NCBI RefSeq assembly: GCF_023091745.1
Contig: NC_068913.1
Coordinates: forward strand, 39,438,501-39,502,500
Length of the DNA: 64,000 nt
From: Budorcas taxicolor
Taxonomy: Eukaryota > Chordata > Mammalia > Artiodactyla > Bovidae
Direction: 5' to 3'
The notes below the pieces were generated by a model. That model searched no databases and had not been told where the DNA came from. It saw nothing but the letters and a program-made list of their open reading frames with translations. Shown in pieces: positions 23,324 through 35,279 of the stretch. The stretch's first letter is position 1, and each line of letters begins with the position of its first letter. A program made the position numbers and the translations under genes.

Positions 23324-24269
23324 ACTGTTATATCAAGATATCCTTTTTCCTGAATAGACAAGATAAAAATGATTCCTTTCTAAATGAAACTTCACTTCTA
23401 AGAAAAGTTAAGCTGCTTAATGAAATGTGTTTTTTTGCTAAATAGCATTGATGGGCCTTTACTGCAAGCTTGAAAGATTATTTCAAATTATTTATATTAC
23501 TTGGCAAAAAATAATGGGCCCTGACTAAAAGAAAACACATGCATTGCTGTGTTCTTTTATTTGTTGTCAACAGTGCTTTTATTTTTACATTTTTACTTAT
23601 TTAGTGAGAATTTCTCTATGATTATGGGCTATTAATATGAATTCATTCTTTACATATGAAAAGAAGCAAAGTATCTCTAAGATTTTTGAAAAGATTTTCA
23701 TTGGGAGAAGCTATAGCATGAATTTTCTTAAAATGAGTATATTTGTAAAGCCTTAAAAAATTACTGATAAGTATATTACCAACAAGAATATCTTAACATG
23801 AGAAATGCTTACTGAAAATTATGGCTAAATGGCTTAATTCATGTTAACTGTGGCTGAGATTTATTTTCTTTCCTGATATTTAAATGAGTTCACATTTTTG
23901 TATTTATAAAGAATTTCAATTAAATGAAGGCTTTATATCAGGTGATTTTTTTACTAAATTAAGCCCAGTATCCAGAATTGTTATAATGATTTATCCTAGT
24001 TCATAAAAAACAAGTGTGTATTTCCTGATTAAAACACTCTGTCACTCTCAGGGAAATTATAAATATACTTTTTGACAGATAGAATGTTATTTAAGTTACA
24101 CAGAAATAAGCAATCATATAAAGTGTAGTTATAAAAATGATGTTATATACTCTATTTTTTAAAAAAATTATGTAACATTGAAAGGAAATCTAAATATAGA
24201 GTTGATTTAAAGGTGACATTAGTCTACAGTCAAGGAGTAAAGACAGTTTTTGTTTTTTTTTTTCCTGCA
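23324..24269 (+). other. Intron stretch without recognised features
   Basis: AT-rich; I see no repeat family, exon or other signal. Confidence 0.55.
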
Positions 24270-24911
24270 TGGGTATTAGTTTTCTATTGCTTTGTAACAA
24301 GTTGCCACAAACTTTGCAGCTTAAAACAAGACTCATGGATTAGCTCACAGTTTTGTAGCTCAGAGTTGGTATGGCATAGTTGGCTTCTCAGAGCAGATCT
24401 TAAAAGACTAAATGAAGATGTTGGAAGGCATGTGTTCATATGTGGGGCTCTACCAGAGAACCTACTTCGAAGTTTATTCAGGTTGGTTGCAGAAGTCAGT
24501 CCTTTGTGGCTGCAGGATGATGTCTCTGTTTCCTTATTGGCTATCCCCTGGGGCCGCTGTTAGTTCTTGCAGGTTGATGGCCTTTCTTGTCTCAGAGCTT
24601 CTCCACCTTCAAAGCCAGTAACAAAGAATTTCACTCGTGTGGAATTCACCTCACACTTTGTTTTTGGCTTGAAGAAGGACCCAAGCTTTCCCAAAAGATC
24701 ACCTGGTTGAATTGAGCCTGACTGGGTATCATCTCATTAGATTTATCCAAAAGTCAACTGATTAGTAACCTAATCATTGAGGGATGTTCCATCATATGTA
24801 CCATTTCCACCTATACTAAAGGGGAGGGGATTAAATAAGATGTGTAAACCAGAGAGCAGAAACTTTAAGAGATCCTTCTTAGAATTCTGTGTAGCAAAGC
24901 AACTGAGTTAT
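24270..24911. mobile_element. Ancient interspersed repeat, probably MaLR/ERVL-type LTR; interrupted by the ERV LTR
   Basis: It opens with gtattagttttctattgctt and 'taacaagttgccacaaactt...gcttaaaacaa', an opening seen in many old mammalian repeats. It runs to the segment with aagtcaactgattagtaacc. The young LTR begins at its last base. The family name is not certain without a library search. Confidence 0.45.
24731..24911. repeat. Left copy of a 181-bp direct duplication flanking an LTR
   Basis: Aligned without gaps to 26221-26401 with 7 mismatches in 181 (six transitions, one transversion). The copy abuts the LTR start exactly. Confidence 0.95.
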
Positions 24912-26220
24912 TGTCCAGGGAATTCGAAGCAGGGATGGCGTTGGCGAGGAGAAATTTATTTATTTAGAGATATAAAGAGAGGTTAGGAAAGAATAGTGTA
25001 GTGGAGAAAATAGAGGAGAAAAGAGGCTGAAATTCCTTGGTTTACACAGGAAGCAAATAAAGCCCCAAGACAAGGGACTTCCACCATCTATGTAGGCCAC
25101 AGGCGCCTGCTTGAATAGCAGAGGGTGCCCCGCCTCGGGCTCCCTCTCACGTGGGTCTTAGAAGCCTGGGCAAATAAGTAGACGTAGTGAGCCTCTGTGC
25201 TCCAGACAGGAATTAGCCTGAAAAGGAGAGAAAGAAAAGAAGACACGGGGGAAACCAGTCTTTCCAGGAACTGGCCCATCTCTTTATTTTTCAGGAAAGC
25301 TTTTATACTTTAAGTTGTACATAGAGATCAATGGATAATACAAAGTCATGCAGGGTCAGCAGTCCTGACCCTTATTGAGACCACGCTTTCTTTCTGCATT
25401 CCTTCCGATATACAAAGTTCTCAGGTGATTTACATCATCTTCTGGCCAAGAGGCCTGCTGACATTTTATGACCCTTTCTGATGATGATTAGTCAACCAGA
25501 AAACTTATTTTCTCCAAAGGTGATTTTTCTTAAGTCCGGCGCCACTCTCCGAAAGCACCAGATAAAGTTGCGTTCCTATGGGGCAAAGGTGCAGTGGGCT
25601 ATAATCAAGAAAAGAATTTACTAGCCTAAGGTCTAACATGATTAATATCAAAGGTTATTACTTATTTTTCCCATATGCCAGTTATATCAGTTAATGTATA
25701 TAAGGGACAAGGGATATGGAGACTTAGCAGCAAATATTGGCTCAACAGTGAAACCCTCCACCGGTACATTTTTAACAATCCACTAATACTACACTAATAA
25801 TTTCTAACTTCTCAAAAGACTCTGTATTTAGAAAGTTTAGAGCGTCTCGTGCCTCTCACGGTTGGGAGGCTGTGAACAATCACATGTGTGGTTGTAAGAG
25901 GCTGGATAAACTTGTCAGGCAGGCTAAAGAGCCATCAGAGGAGTTTTTGGACTGGAACACTCTTGTTACGCCCAGGAGACTTATTATCTGGAGCTCTAAA
26001 TTAACTCTTTTCAGAGAAAGGTGGTGGGGGATAGCCCCCTGTTAATGTCAGAAGTGTTGGTGAAAGACATAATTTAATAAAGCGGACAGACTCTAGTTTT
26101 GGGGTAGATGCTCAAGAAAGTCCACGGGGGTTCCCTCGAGGCCTGATCTCACCTTTGCCTGTCAGGCCTCTTCCTCATGACCTTTGCCACGGGTGAGATT
26201 CCCCATGCTGGCTCCTGGCA
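24912..26220 (-). mobile_element. Solo LTR of an endogenous retrovirus, antisense, about 1.3 kb
   Basis: On the minus strand the element starts TGCCAGG at 26220 and ends CCTGGACA at 24912, the TG...CA ends of retroviral LTRs. A TATA-like box (gtataaaagc) lies at 25299-25308 complement. A polyadenylation signal (AATAAA) lies at 25283-25288 complement. This gives a long U3 of roughly 0.9 kb and an R-U5 of roughly 0.37 kb. No gag, pol or env sequence is present. The layout suggests a class II (beta-like) ruminant ERV, but the family is not confirmed. The usual short target duplication is missing: the left flank ends agttat and the right flank begins atctca. The flanks are instead a 181-bp repeat. 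Confidence 0.72.
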
Positions 26221-26401
26221 ATCTCATTAGATTTACCCAAAAGTCAACTGATTGGTAACCTAATCATTGAGAGATGTTCCATCATATGTACCATTTCCAC
26301 CTATGCTAAAGGGGAGGGGATTAAATAAGATGTGTAAACTAGAGAGCAGAAACTTTAAGAGATCCTTCTTAGAATTCTGTGCAGCAAAGAAACTGAGTTA
26401 T
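26221..26401. repeat. Right copy of the 181-bp direct duplication
   Basis: The partner of 24731-24911. It begins at the first base after the LTR and is followed by tggacttattaaagg, the presumed original right flank. Confidence 0.95.
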
Positions 26402-26528
26402 TGGACTTATTAAAGGTAGAATGTTTTGTAAAGAACACACCTATTTATTTGATTTTTGTCTTGGAGCATGGATACTTAATTGTACATGGGTACTTAAGTG
26501 ACACCTGCATGTAAAGCAGAATTGTGTT

Positions 26529-26742
26529 TATTGTTGTTTTTCAGTCACCAAGCCATGTCCAACTCACTGTGACCCCATGGACTGTAGCCCACCAGGCTCC
26601 CCTGTCCATCGGATTCTCCAGTCAAGAGTACTGGAGTGGATTGTCATTTCCTTCTCCAGGGGATCTTCCCAGACCAGGGATTAAACCCATGTCTCTTGCA
26701 TTGGCAGGAGGATTGTTTACCTCTGAATCACCAGGGAAACCC
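26529..26742 (-). mobile_element. Bov-tA SINE, antisense
   Basis: The body is antisense BovA and the head ends in ccagggaaaccc. A 17-bp target duplication with one mismatch, taaagcagaattgtgtt / taaagcagaattatgtt, flanks it (26512-26528 and 26743-26759). Confidence 0.95.
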
Positions 26743-26861
26743 TAAAGCAGAATTATGTTATCTCAGATCCCATTGCAGGAAGGAGAGTGAATTAGAGTAG
26801 TTTCAGAAATAATTTTTATGGTGTCAGCTCTCCTTTAAAGCCTTCCCCCATGAAAATAGTG

Positions 26862-27077
26862 GGGCTTCCCTGATGGCTCCGATGGTAAAGAATTCGCCTG
26901 CAATGCGGGAGACCTGGGTTCGATCCCTCAGTTGGTAAGATTCCCTGGAGGAGAGCATGGCAACCCACTCCAGTATTCTTGCCTGTAAAATCCCATGGAT
27001 GGAGGAACCTGGTAGGCTACAGTCCATGGGGTCGCAAAGAGTTGGACACAACTGAGTGACTTCACTCACTTCATTCA
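26862..27077 (+). mobile_element. Bov-tA SINE
   Basis: Full head (ggcttccctgatggctccga) and BovA body ending gagtgacttcactcacttc. No clear target duplication. Confidence 0.93.
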
Positions 27078-27555
27078 GAATCAAAGAGCATCAGTGTTCT
27101 GAGGTCTAGTTAATATTCCATATTGTTTTACCAGACAAATGAATTAACAGATTTATGAGAAGAAAGGCCCAGTGCTTTACTGCACTATTTTCTTTAGTAG
27201 TAAAAGCAAACACCCCCCAAAACAATAAACATCTATATTTCTAGCAGTAGATGTGGTTACATAGAGAAAACATGGCATGTTATAATTTACATAATACTTA
27301 TTAAATACCAACGTGTGTGCCAGTAAGTTCCAAATGTAATGTAAGTTGCAGAATTTGGTTGCAAATTAGGAAATCTGAATTCACGTACAGGACTGTCTTT
27401 CAAAATTGATGGAATGCTGTGAAACCATTGACATAATAACTGAGTGCTATTTGGAGAAATCATGTATTTATGATACTAATTAAAATATGCTTTTGATTTT
27501 TTATTGTAATCATTTATAAAACTGTAAAGACCATTCTTACATGAAAATAGGTGAA
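27078..27555 (+). other. Intron stretch without recognised features
   Basis: AT-rich unique-looking sequence; no exon or repeat recognised. Confidence 0.55.
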
Positions 27556-27572
27556 TTAGAATGGTAGATTTA

Positions 27573-27905
27573 CCAGGAATAAAAGTACCATATGACCTAG
27601 CAATCCCACTACTGGGCATGTACCCTGAGAAAACCACAATTATAAAAGACACAGGCACCCCAGTGTTCATTGCAGCACTATTTACAATAGTTAGGACATG
27701 GAAGCAACCTAGATGTCCATTGACAGATGAATGGATAAAGAAGTTGTGGTACATATATACAATAGAATATTATTCAGCCATGAAAAGAAACAAATCTGAG
27801 TCAGTTCTAGTGAGGTGGATGAACCTAAAGCCTGTTATACAGAATGAAGTAAGTCAGAAAGAGAAAAACAAATATCATATATTAATATATATATATGGAA
27901 TCTAG
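27573..27905 (+). pseudogene. L1 ORF2 C-terminal remnant
   Basis: About 110 codons of the C-terminal end of L1 ORF2p remain. The typical run is AIPLLGMYPEKT, then FIAALFTIVRTWKQPRCPL and DEWIKKLWYIYTIEYYSAMK. Endonuclease and RT domains are absent because the insertion is 5'-truncated. The open frame extends a few codons upstream into the target duplication (ATG at 27561), which is chance. It has no function. Confidence 0.9.
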
Positions 27906-28157
27906 AAAAATGCTATTGATGGACCTGTAGGGCAGCTACAGAGAAGCAGACATAGACAACAGTTGTGGACACAATAGGGAAAGGAGAAGGTGGGATGAAT
28001 TAAGAGAGTAGTATGGAAACAAATATATTACCATATGTAAAATAGTGGGAATTTGCTGTATGATGCAGGGAGCTCAAAGCAGAGCTTTGTGACAACCTGG
28101 AGGGGTGGGAAGTGGGAGGGAGGTTCAAGATGGAGGGGCCATACGTATGTATGTATG

Positions 28158-28374
28158 CCTGCTAAGTTACTTCAGTCATGTCCAACTCTGCAACCCCATG
28201 GGCTAAAGCTCACCAGGCTTTTCTGTCCCTGGTGATTCTCTAGGCAAGAATTCTGGAGTGAGTTGTAATGCCCTCCTCCAGGGGCTCTTCTTAATCCAGG
28301 AATCAAACTCTCATTGCTTATAACTCCTGCATTGACAGGCAAGTTCTTTACCACTTGTGCCACCTGGGAAACCC
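28158..28374 (-). mobile_element. Bov-tA SINE nested in L1, antisense
   Basis: The antisense BovA body and tRNA-like head lie between the L1 3' UTR pieces ending atgtatgtatg and resuming gacatatatatacctatgac. It is therefore younger than the L1. Confidence 0.92.
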
Positions 28375-28765
28375 AGACATATATATACCTATGACTGATT
28401 CATGTTGAGATATGGCAGAAAGCAACACAATGTTGTAAAGCAATTATGCTCCAGTTTTATTTTTTCTTAATTTTAGAATGGTAGATTTATCTTCATTTTT
28501 TCTTTAAATTTTTTGTCTTTAATCTTTTAAAAGTATATGCAATGTCTGTATAGCATCATGTGACAAAATCATCAGCTGAAACAGACATTCAAGCTGATAC
28601 AATTTATTCATTATGAATCCAGACAGCTAGAAAGATAAATTACATTAATATCAAGACCAGGGAAAATAGAAATGAAAAGGAGCTGTAAGTTAGGGTTAGA
28701 GCTATTGAGAAGGTGTTGAAGGCCAATGGAAATTAGCTTCACCCATTGGCAAGATAACTGAATAA

Positions 28766-29190
28766 TCAGTTCAGTTTATTTGCTCAGTTGTGTCCGACCT
28801 TTTGCGACACCATGGACTGCAGCACACCAGGCTTCCCTGTCCATCACTGACTCCCAGAGTTTACTCAAACTCATATCCATTGAGTCGGTGATGCCATCCA
28901 ACCATCTCATGCTCTGTCATCTCCTTCTCCTGCCTTCAATCTTTCCCAACATCAGGGTCTTTTCCAGTGAGTCAGTTCTTCACATCAGGTGTCCAAAGTA
29001 TTGGAGTTTCAGCTTCAGCATCAGTCCTTCCAATGAATATTCAAGACTGATATTCTTTAGGATGGACTGGTTGGATCTCCTTGCAGTCCAAGGGACTCTC
29101 AAGAGTCTTCTCCAACACCACAGCTCAAAAGCATCAATTCTTCCCTGCTCAGCTTTCTTTATACTCCTACTCTCACATCCATACATGACT
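28766..29190 (-). mobile_element. BovB LINE 3' end, antisense, older type
   Basis: The antisense tail cagttcagtttatttgctca is followed by about 400 bp of the 3' end, with the 'gaatattca' variant. A 9-bp target duplication, actgaataa, flanks it (28757-28765 and 29191-29199). Confidence 0.92.
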
Positions 29191-29287
29191 ACTGAATAAC
29201 AAAAAGTTTCAAAAGATGAGAGTGGCTTGTTAGGGAGTGAATAGTGGTTCGAAAGTAGCAATGGAGAGTACAAAACATACAACTTGG

Positions 29288-29498
29288 GACTTCTCTATAG
29301 CTTAGATGGCAAAGAATCTGCCTGCAATGCAGGAGACCTGGGTTTGATCCCTGGGTCAAAAAAATCCCCTGGAGAAGGAAATGGCAATCCACTCCAGTAT
29401 TCTTGCCTGGAGAATTCTGTGGACAGAGGAGCTTGATGGGCTACAGTCCATGGGGTCACATAGAGTTGGACATGACTAAGCGACTAACATATGTGCGT
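29288..29498 (+). mobile_element. Bov-tA SINE
   Basis: Head 'gggacttctctatagcttag', A-rich change in the linker (gggtcaaaaaaatcccc), body ending gactaagcgactaacat. A CA microsatellite has grown at its 3' end. Confidence 0.93.

Positions 29499-29544
<46 letters not shown>
29499..29544. repeat. (CA)n microsatellite at a SINE tail
   Basis: About 22 uninterrupted CA units directly after the Bov-tA 3' end. It is probably length-polymorphic. Confidence 0.97.
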
Positions 29545-29546
<2 letters not shown>

Positions 29547-30425
29547 CTGATTCCATCGCACTCCCATGGGAATGTTTTTGGGAATTCGTTGAAGAAAAAT
29601 GTATAATTATGGAAACACTGGCAATTAAGAAAAATAGAGGGAAAAGTTATAGGATTAAAACATGGTTTGCTTGGGGGCATATTTAAAGTCTGTGAGGACT
29701 GCAGACACCTGTCTAGTCAACTGGGTGAGGTATAAGGTTAAGGTCTTTGTATAGATATGAATATGTGAATTTGAGAGTTGTGGCAGGTAGGTCTATAATT
29801 ATTATTTACGAGCACAACGAAGTGAGGGGATGAAAAGTTCAGAGTACTAAGAACAAGCTTTCACAGTAGTTACAATAATTATAATAGAGCCGTTTCAAGT
29901 CACCACAGTTGTTCTAGGTCCAATACGTTTAGCCGATACAACCCAGATTCAGGTAAGAATGAATGAAGGAGGCTGGTTAATAACAGTGGTCATATATAAT
30001 AATCAATTCTCCCCATGTAAAAAACTGAAGAGGAAGAATATATTTTGCAAAAGAAAAACAACATAACTCTACCTAAAGTATTGAACATTTATCCCTTTCT
30101 GCCTTTATTTATTAAAGGACTATGGATGAGTAGAGTCTGTTTCAGAATTATGTACTTGAGTAAGTATTCATAAAATATTTTACATCTAATTTGGGTAGAA
30201 TTTTTAAAAGGTAAAATTAGGGTATGAAATTGTATTTGATTTTTTACAGCACATATAGTGGTAAATGAAACTTTTAAAATGATAGTTTCACATTAAACTT
30301 TCCTATGAAGGTATTTCTATTTCTCTGATCAAAGTTTTGTGATGGATGGAATGATAGATAAGAAGGTAGAAAGATAGTGTATAGGCTAGGTTATCATATG
30401 TGATGTGAAAAATGATCAAATCGTT
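29545..30425 (+). other. Intron stretch without recognised features
   Basis: No named repeat, exon or unusual signal. Confidence 0.55.
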
Positions 30426-30693
30426 ATGGCTGCTGCTTCCGTTGTGTCCAACTCTGTGCGACCCCATGGATGGCAGCCCACCAAGGTCTCTCGTCCCTGG
30501 AATTCTCCAGGCAAGAACACTGGAGTGGGTTGCCATTTCCTTCTCCAATGCGTGAAAGTGAAAAGTGAAAGTGAAGTCGCTCAGTCGTGTCCAACTCTCA
30601 GCAACCCCATGGACTGCAGCCTACCAGGGTCCTCCGTCCATGGGATTTTCCAGGCAAGAGTACTGGAGTGGGTTGCCATTGCCTTCTCCAAAA
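30426..30693 (-). mobile_element. BovA2 SINE (dimer), antisense
   Basis: Two antisense BovA monomers are joined by gaaagtgaaaagtgaaagtg. The flanks share only ttatgg, so the target duplication is uncertain. Confidence 0.92.
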
Positions 30694-31184
30694 TTATGGA
30701 CTTAGGTTCTAATGTACAAAGAAGAGCAAAGCAAAATAAAATTCACAACTTTCTCTACTAATAGTGATTTTTGCTTCTTCTTCTTTAGAATTAGTGACTG
30801 TTTTTTTAGAAATGAGTTTTTTCTCTCAGTCTTACTATACATACCTACATGCACACATACTATTTTACATAAATTATATTATTTTTAACTTGTCAAAGAA
30901 TATCTGAAATCTTTTATAATTTGAAACTTTTGTTATTTCTGTATATATATATGTATAATATAATACACATAATATATATAATTTATGGATCATTTTATTA
31001 ATTTGCAAGTTATTTTTGTCTTCCAATGAATAACATTTCTAATGAATTTAACTGGGTATATCCATATACTTGAAAAACTGATATAAAAATTAAAAGTTAT
31101 TAATTTTAAAGGTGATTAAGGATTGACTTTTTTAAAATTAGATCATATAAGATTTTACTTTATTTTTTTCTGATCTCCCTTTTA

Positions 31185-31303
31185 TTTATTTATTTTTTAT
31201 TTATTAAATTTTTATTTTTACTTTATTTTACTTTACAATACTGTATTGGTTTTGCCATACATTGACATGAATCCACCACGGGTGTGCATGCGATCCCAAA
31301 CAT
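31185..31303 (-). mobile_element. L1 3' end stub, antisense
   Basis: T-rich tail, then caatactgtattggttttgc and catacattgacatgaatcc, the antisense terminal sequence of bovine-type L1s. It is a very short 5'-truncated copy. Confidence 0.75.
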
Positions 31304-31771
31304 GAAAATAGATAATTTAGTTAGAGTTAATTTTAAGGTAATTAAATCCACTTAAGGCCTAAATAAAGGAAGCATTATTGTATTTTGTGTATTTGACAAA
31401 TGACAGGATAGTAGGCTTGGGTGAAATGGATTCATGTTAGTCTTGACTGAATTTTAAATTTTGTTCTTCACAGCACTAACCTCCAGCAGGTGCTAAATGA
31501 AATTTGTCCAGGCATGACTGTGGCGATGTGAAACTCCTCATGCCTAGCTGTGTTTTCTTCCTGTTCCCTTGGTCACTGACATAAGTCATAGGTACATAGT
31601 TGCCTGGCTGATGATAGTACAGCTTCTTTAGTAATTCCAGCAAACATCGACATATACTTGCAATTGGTAGATAGTAAATTTCTTTCTTTTGAATATTGCT
31701 TGAATTATTTCTTTTCTTCAAAGTGAGATGGCTTTTGGTAAGAAATATATTTCACTGAATTTCAGTGTCAT

Positions 31772-32769
31772 CAGTTCAGTCACTCATTCATGTCCGACTC
31801 TTTGCAAGCCCGTGGACTGCAGCAGGCCAGACTTCCCTGTCCATCACCAACTCCCACAGCTTACTCAAACTCATGTCCATCGATGCCATCCAATCATCTC
31901 ATCCTCTGTCGCCCCATTCTCCTCCCACCTTCAATCTTTCCCAGCATCAGCATCTTTTCCCATGAGTCAGATCTTCGCTTTAGATGGCCAAAGTATTGGA
32001 GTTTAAGTTTCTGCATCAGTGCTTCAAATGAATATTCAGAACTGATTTCCTTTAGGATGGACTGGTTGGATTTCCTTGCAGTCCAAGGGACTCTCAAGAG
32101 TCTTCTCTAACACAATAGTTCAAAAGCATCCATTCTATGGCACTCAGCTTTCTTTATACTCCAACTCTCACATCCAAACATGACTCCTGGAAAAACCATG
32201 GCTTTGACTAGACAGACCTTTGTTGGCAAAGTAATGTCTCTGCGTTTTAACATGCTGTCTAGGTTGGTCATAGCTTTTCTTCCAAGGAGCAAACATCTTT
32301 TAATTTCATGGCTGCAGTCACCATCTGCAGTGATTTTGGAGCCCAAAAAAATAAAGTCTCTCACTGTTTCCATTGTTTCCCCCATCTGTTTGCCATGAAG
32401 AGATGGGATCAGATGCAATGATCTTAGTTTTCTGAATGTTGAGTTTTAAGCCAACTTTTTCCACTCTCCTCTTTCACTTTCATCAAGAGGCTCTTTAGTT
32501 CTTCTTCACTTTCTGTCATAAGGGTGGTGTCATCTGCATATCTGAAGTTATTGATATTTCTCCCTGCATCTTGATTCCAGCTTGTGCTTCATCTAGCCCG
32601 GCATTTCTGATGATGTACTTTGCATATAAGTTAAATAAGCAGGGTGACACTATACATCCTTGACATACTCCTTTCACAATTTGGAACCAGTCTGTTCTAT
32701 GTCTGGTTCTAACAGTTGCTTCTTGACCTGCATACAGATTTCTCAGGAGGCAGGTAAGGTGGAATGGTA
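31772..32769 (-). mobile_element. BovB LINE 3' kilobase, antisense, older type
   Basis: Antisense copy from the tail (cagttcagtcactcattcat) back to the RT domain (aggaggcaggtaaggtgg). An 11-bp target duplication with one mismatch, ttcagtgtcat / ttcaatgtcat, flanks it (31761-31771 and 32770-32780). The minus-strand frames at 31894-32097 and 32107-32418 are fragments of its ORF, broken by indels. Confidence 0.94.
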
Positions 32770-32780
32770 TTCAATGTCAT

Positions 32781-34894
32781 GAATACATGCAAATGATGAT
32801 AAAATAAGTTAGTGAAATTTTTTGAAAAAGTATTCTAAAGAGAGTAATGACTAAGAATTTGATCTGTGAACTTTTAGTTTCTCAGTAACTTTTAGTCCTC
32901 TGTAACTTCTGTTTGTTTTAGTTACTGGCTAATATAAATATAGAAGGTAATATTCACTCAGGATGGAACCTAAATCCCCAAAGAAGAATTTTAAATATTG
33001 ACTTAGATTGAAAGAATAAAACTAGGTGCCAGTTGATATTAGATTGTTTCTTCACCTAGTTATAGGTAAAATCCCACAGTACTGCAGCAAATGACCTCAT
33101 ACATTAATATGATCTGTGAAGGTTAACAGAAAGAAAAAAATCACTTTGAGCGCTTAAATCAGTGTATATACATACTGACCACTCCTTTTGTCTTTTCAAA
33201 TGCAGTGTCTCTGTTTGATGGATGCCATCCGAGTATTTAGATATATTAACTAACATGTGTTTAGTTCATCAGGTGTGAGAGAGGCTGGTAAAAATTCTCA
33301 GGCTAACAGATGATTTTAAACTGATTCTAAAAAGGTAGGTAAAGTGATAAATCACGCTAATAATAAGCACATATGTGTAATAGATTAGATCATCTTGGTT
33401 AAAACAAAGTTAAATATTTTCCTTACAATAGAGGATACTCAGAATTTTTAATGTGATAGGGTAATACAATAAAGGGATGTTAATGCTCTTCTCATACTTT
33501 ATTGACTATGTCTGGGGATTTCTACATGTTATTTGAGACATACTTTTGGAAAAACATTAACCTAGTTAAGTTTATCATAGTCTATTAAAATTGAATAATA
33601 ATACAAATTAAACATCTATATTTTCCTTTCTACTTACATATTTTACTATTTCATATAAAATGAGGTTAAAATTTTAAATACTTTGGAAGATTTTCGAAAA
33701 AAAAAAAAAAGTAGGACACAGCATCTAGCCTCACAGATAATTCAGTCAAATTGGGAAACCTACATAAAAGACCCTTGAAATAGCTGTAGTAGAAGTATGA
33801 AGAAAAAAAGAGAGGTTGTAAAAAATGTACGGCAATGGCGGTTTTGATGAGCAGATCAAGGCATTGTCTTTGCCAGAGTGGAATTTGAGCTGTCTTTGAA
33901 ACTGGGCAGTATTTTTGTGATGATATTTGCTGTGTTATTTTTTTCTATAATTTGAACTTCCTTTCAGTTCAAGACCATGCTTTTTGGTTAATTTGGTGGG
34001 AAATGTTGCCTTGGCTTAAACTGTAGATGAGGAAGGCCAGATTGTCCTTCTTCCTACTCCATGCAAGCTAAGGCTTATCTGTTAGGCTCTCTCCAGTGAC
34101 TTGGCACCTGGAGGAATGCCAGATGTGGCAATGTAGAATTCACTCTTGGCTTTGGGGGTGGAGGTCAGACATCACAGTGGTAGAGTTATGTTTGGTGGCA
34201 ATGCCAGTGTGACATTCTTACCTGGCTGCTTCTGCATCTTGACTTCGATTCTGGCTTCTGTTGCCTCATCTCCTCATTTTGTGATTTTAGACTGTTTCTC
34301 TAGTGTCCTGCTGATTTTGTAAACTGAAACATATTATTCCACATAAAATCTTTCGGTGTATAATATATATATATATTTGCCTGTTTGTCAGAGTTTGATG
34401 TTTGTTACTTGCAAAATCCTACTAATTCAACTTTAAAAGTTGAATTTGCAAGAAAGGTTATATTGTATTCTGTGGTACAAGTTCTGCAAAGACAAAGACG
34501 CAAATCCTGTATGTACATAGGGCTTTGTGGAACCAGGGAGGCAGGTAGATGGTGGGAAATCATTAATTAGTGCAAACAGAGAATTCCAAACTGTCTTGGT
34601 TCATGGGACTTTTAATTCTCAGTAATTTTTTTCACAGGACCCCTAGGCCAAAAAAAGTATCTAACAGTTTCTTTTGTTAAGAAATTATTTTCAAAGAACA
34701 TAATAAGAAGTTCATGTGGTGTAAGATGAATGTTGCTGTGATTCTCATGAAAATTTAAAATACTTTTATTGCCCTTTGACTTCATCACAGCTTGCCAGAG
34801 TGCCTTAACACACATTTGGGAAACACGGGTCCAAAAGATTCTTGATATTTCACTTTCTTTCTAATGCATGTTTCTCACTTTACTCTTGAAATAT
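32781..34894 (+). other. Intron stretch, no named repeats
   Basis: Over 2 kb with no SINE or LINE I can name. 33690-34330 is somewhat GC-richer, with a T-rich tract at 33940-33950, but shows no conserved frame. 34600-34840 looks like an old degenerate repeat that I could not assign. Confidence 0.5.
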
Positions 34895-34951
34895 TCCTAA
34901 GGGATTTGCAGGTAGAAAAACTGAGGTTCACTAAAGTTAACTAATTTGACT

Positions 34952-35266
34952 GAAAGTGAAAGTCATTCAGTTCTGCCCAACTCTTTGGGACCCCAGGGAC
35001 TGTTAGTCAGTGGAATTCTCCAGGCCAGAATATTGGAGTGGATAGCCTTTCCCTTCTCCAGGGGATCTTCCCAACCCAGGGATCGAACCCAGGTCTCCCA
35101 CATTGCAGGCAGATTCTTTACCAGCTGAGCCACAAGGGAAGCCCAAGAATACTGGAGTGGGTAGTATATCCCTTCTCCAGCAGATCTTCCCAACCCAGGA
35201 ATTGAACTGGGGTCTCCTGCATTGCAGGCAGGTTCTTTACCAACTGAGCTACCAGGGAAGCCCCTT
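34952..35266 (-). mobile_element. Bov-tA SINE with duplicated tRNA-like part, antisense
   Basis: An antisense BovA body is followed by two successive tRNA-like heads, each ending near gctgagccacaagggaagcc / gctaccagggaagcccc. The same head-duplicated form occurs at 59617-59948. The target aactaatttgact (34939-34951) recurs at 35267-35279 with one change. Confidence 0.92.
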
Positions 35267-35279
35267 AATTAATTTGACT

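Larger units (their letters stand above)
27573..28472 (+). mobile_element. 5'-truncated L1, with a nested SINE
   Basis: It contains the C-terminal ORF2 region and the 3' UTR of an artiodactyl L1. It ends in 'gttgtaaagcaattatgctccag' and a T/A-rich tail. An exact 17-bp target duplication, ttagaatggtagattta, flanks the whole unit (27556-27572 and 28473-28489). A Bov-tA (28158-28374) interrupts its 3' UTR. Confidence 0.94.

Noticed and set aside
25088..25279. Minus-strand 63-codon frame in the LTR as a viral gene
   Set aside because: It lies in the R-U5 region downstream of the TATA and AATAAA signals and has no similarity to retroviral proteins.
27561..27905. 114-codon frame as a host gene
   Set aside because: It is the C-terminal end of L1 ORF2 inside a 5'-truncated insertion.
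31476..31721. Minus-strand 81-codon frame before a BovB
   Set aside because: No recognisable family, low-complexity ends and no splice or promoter context.
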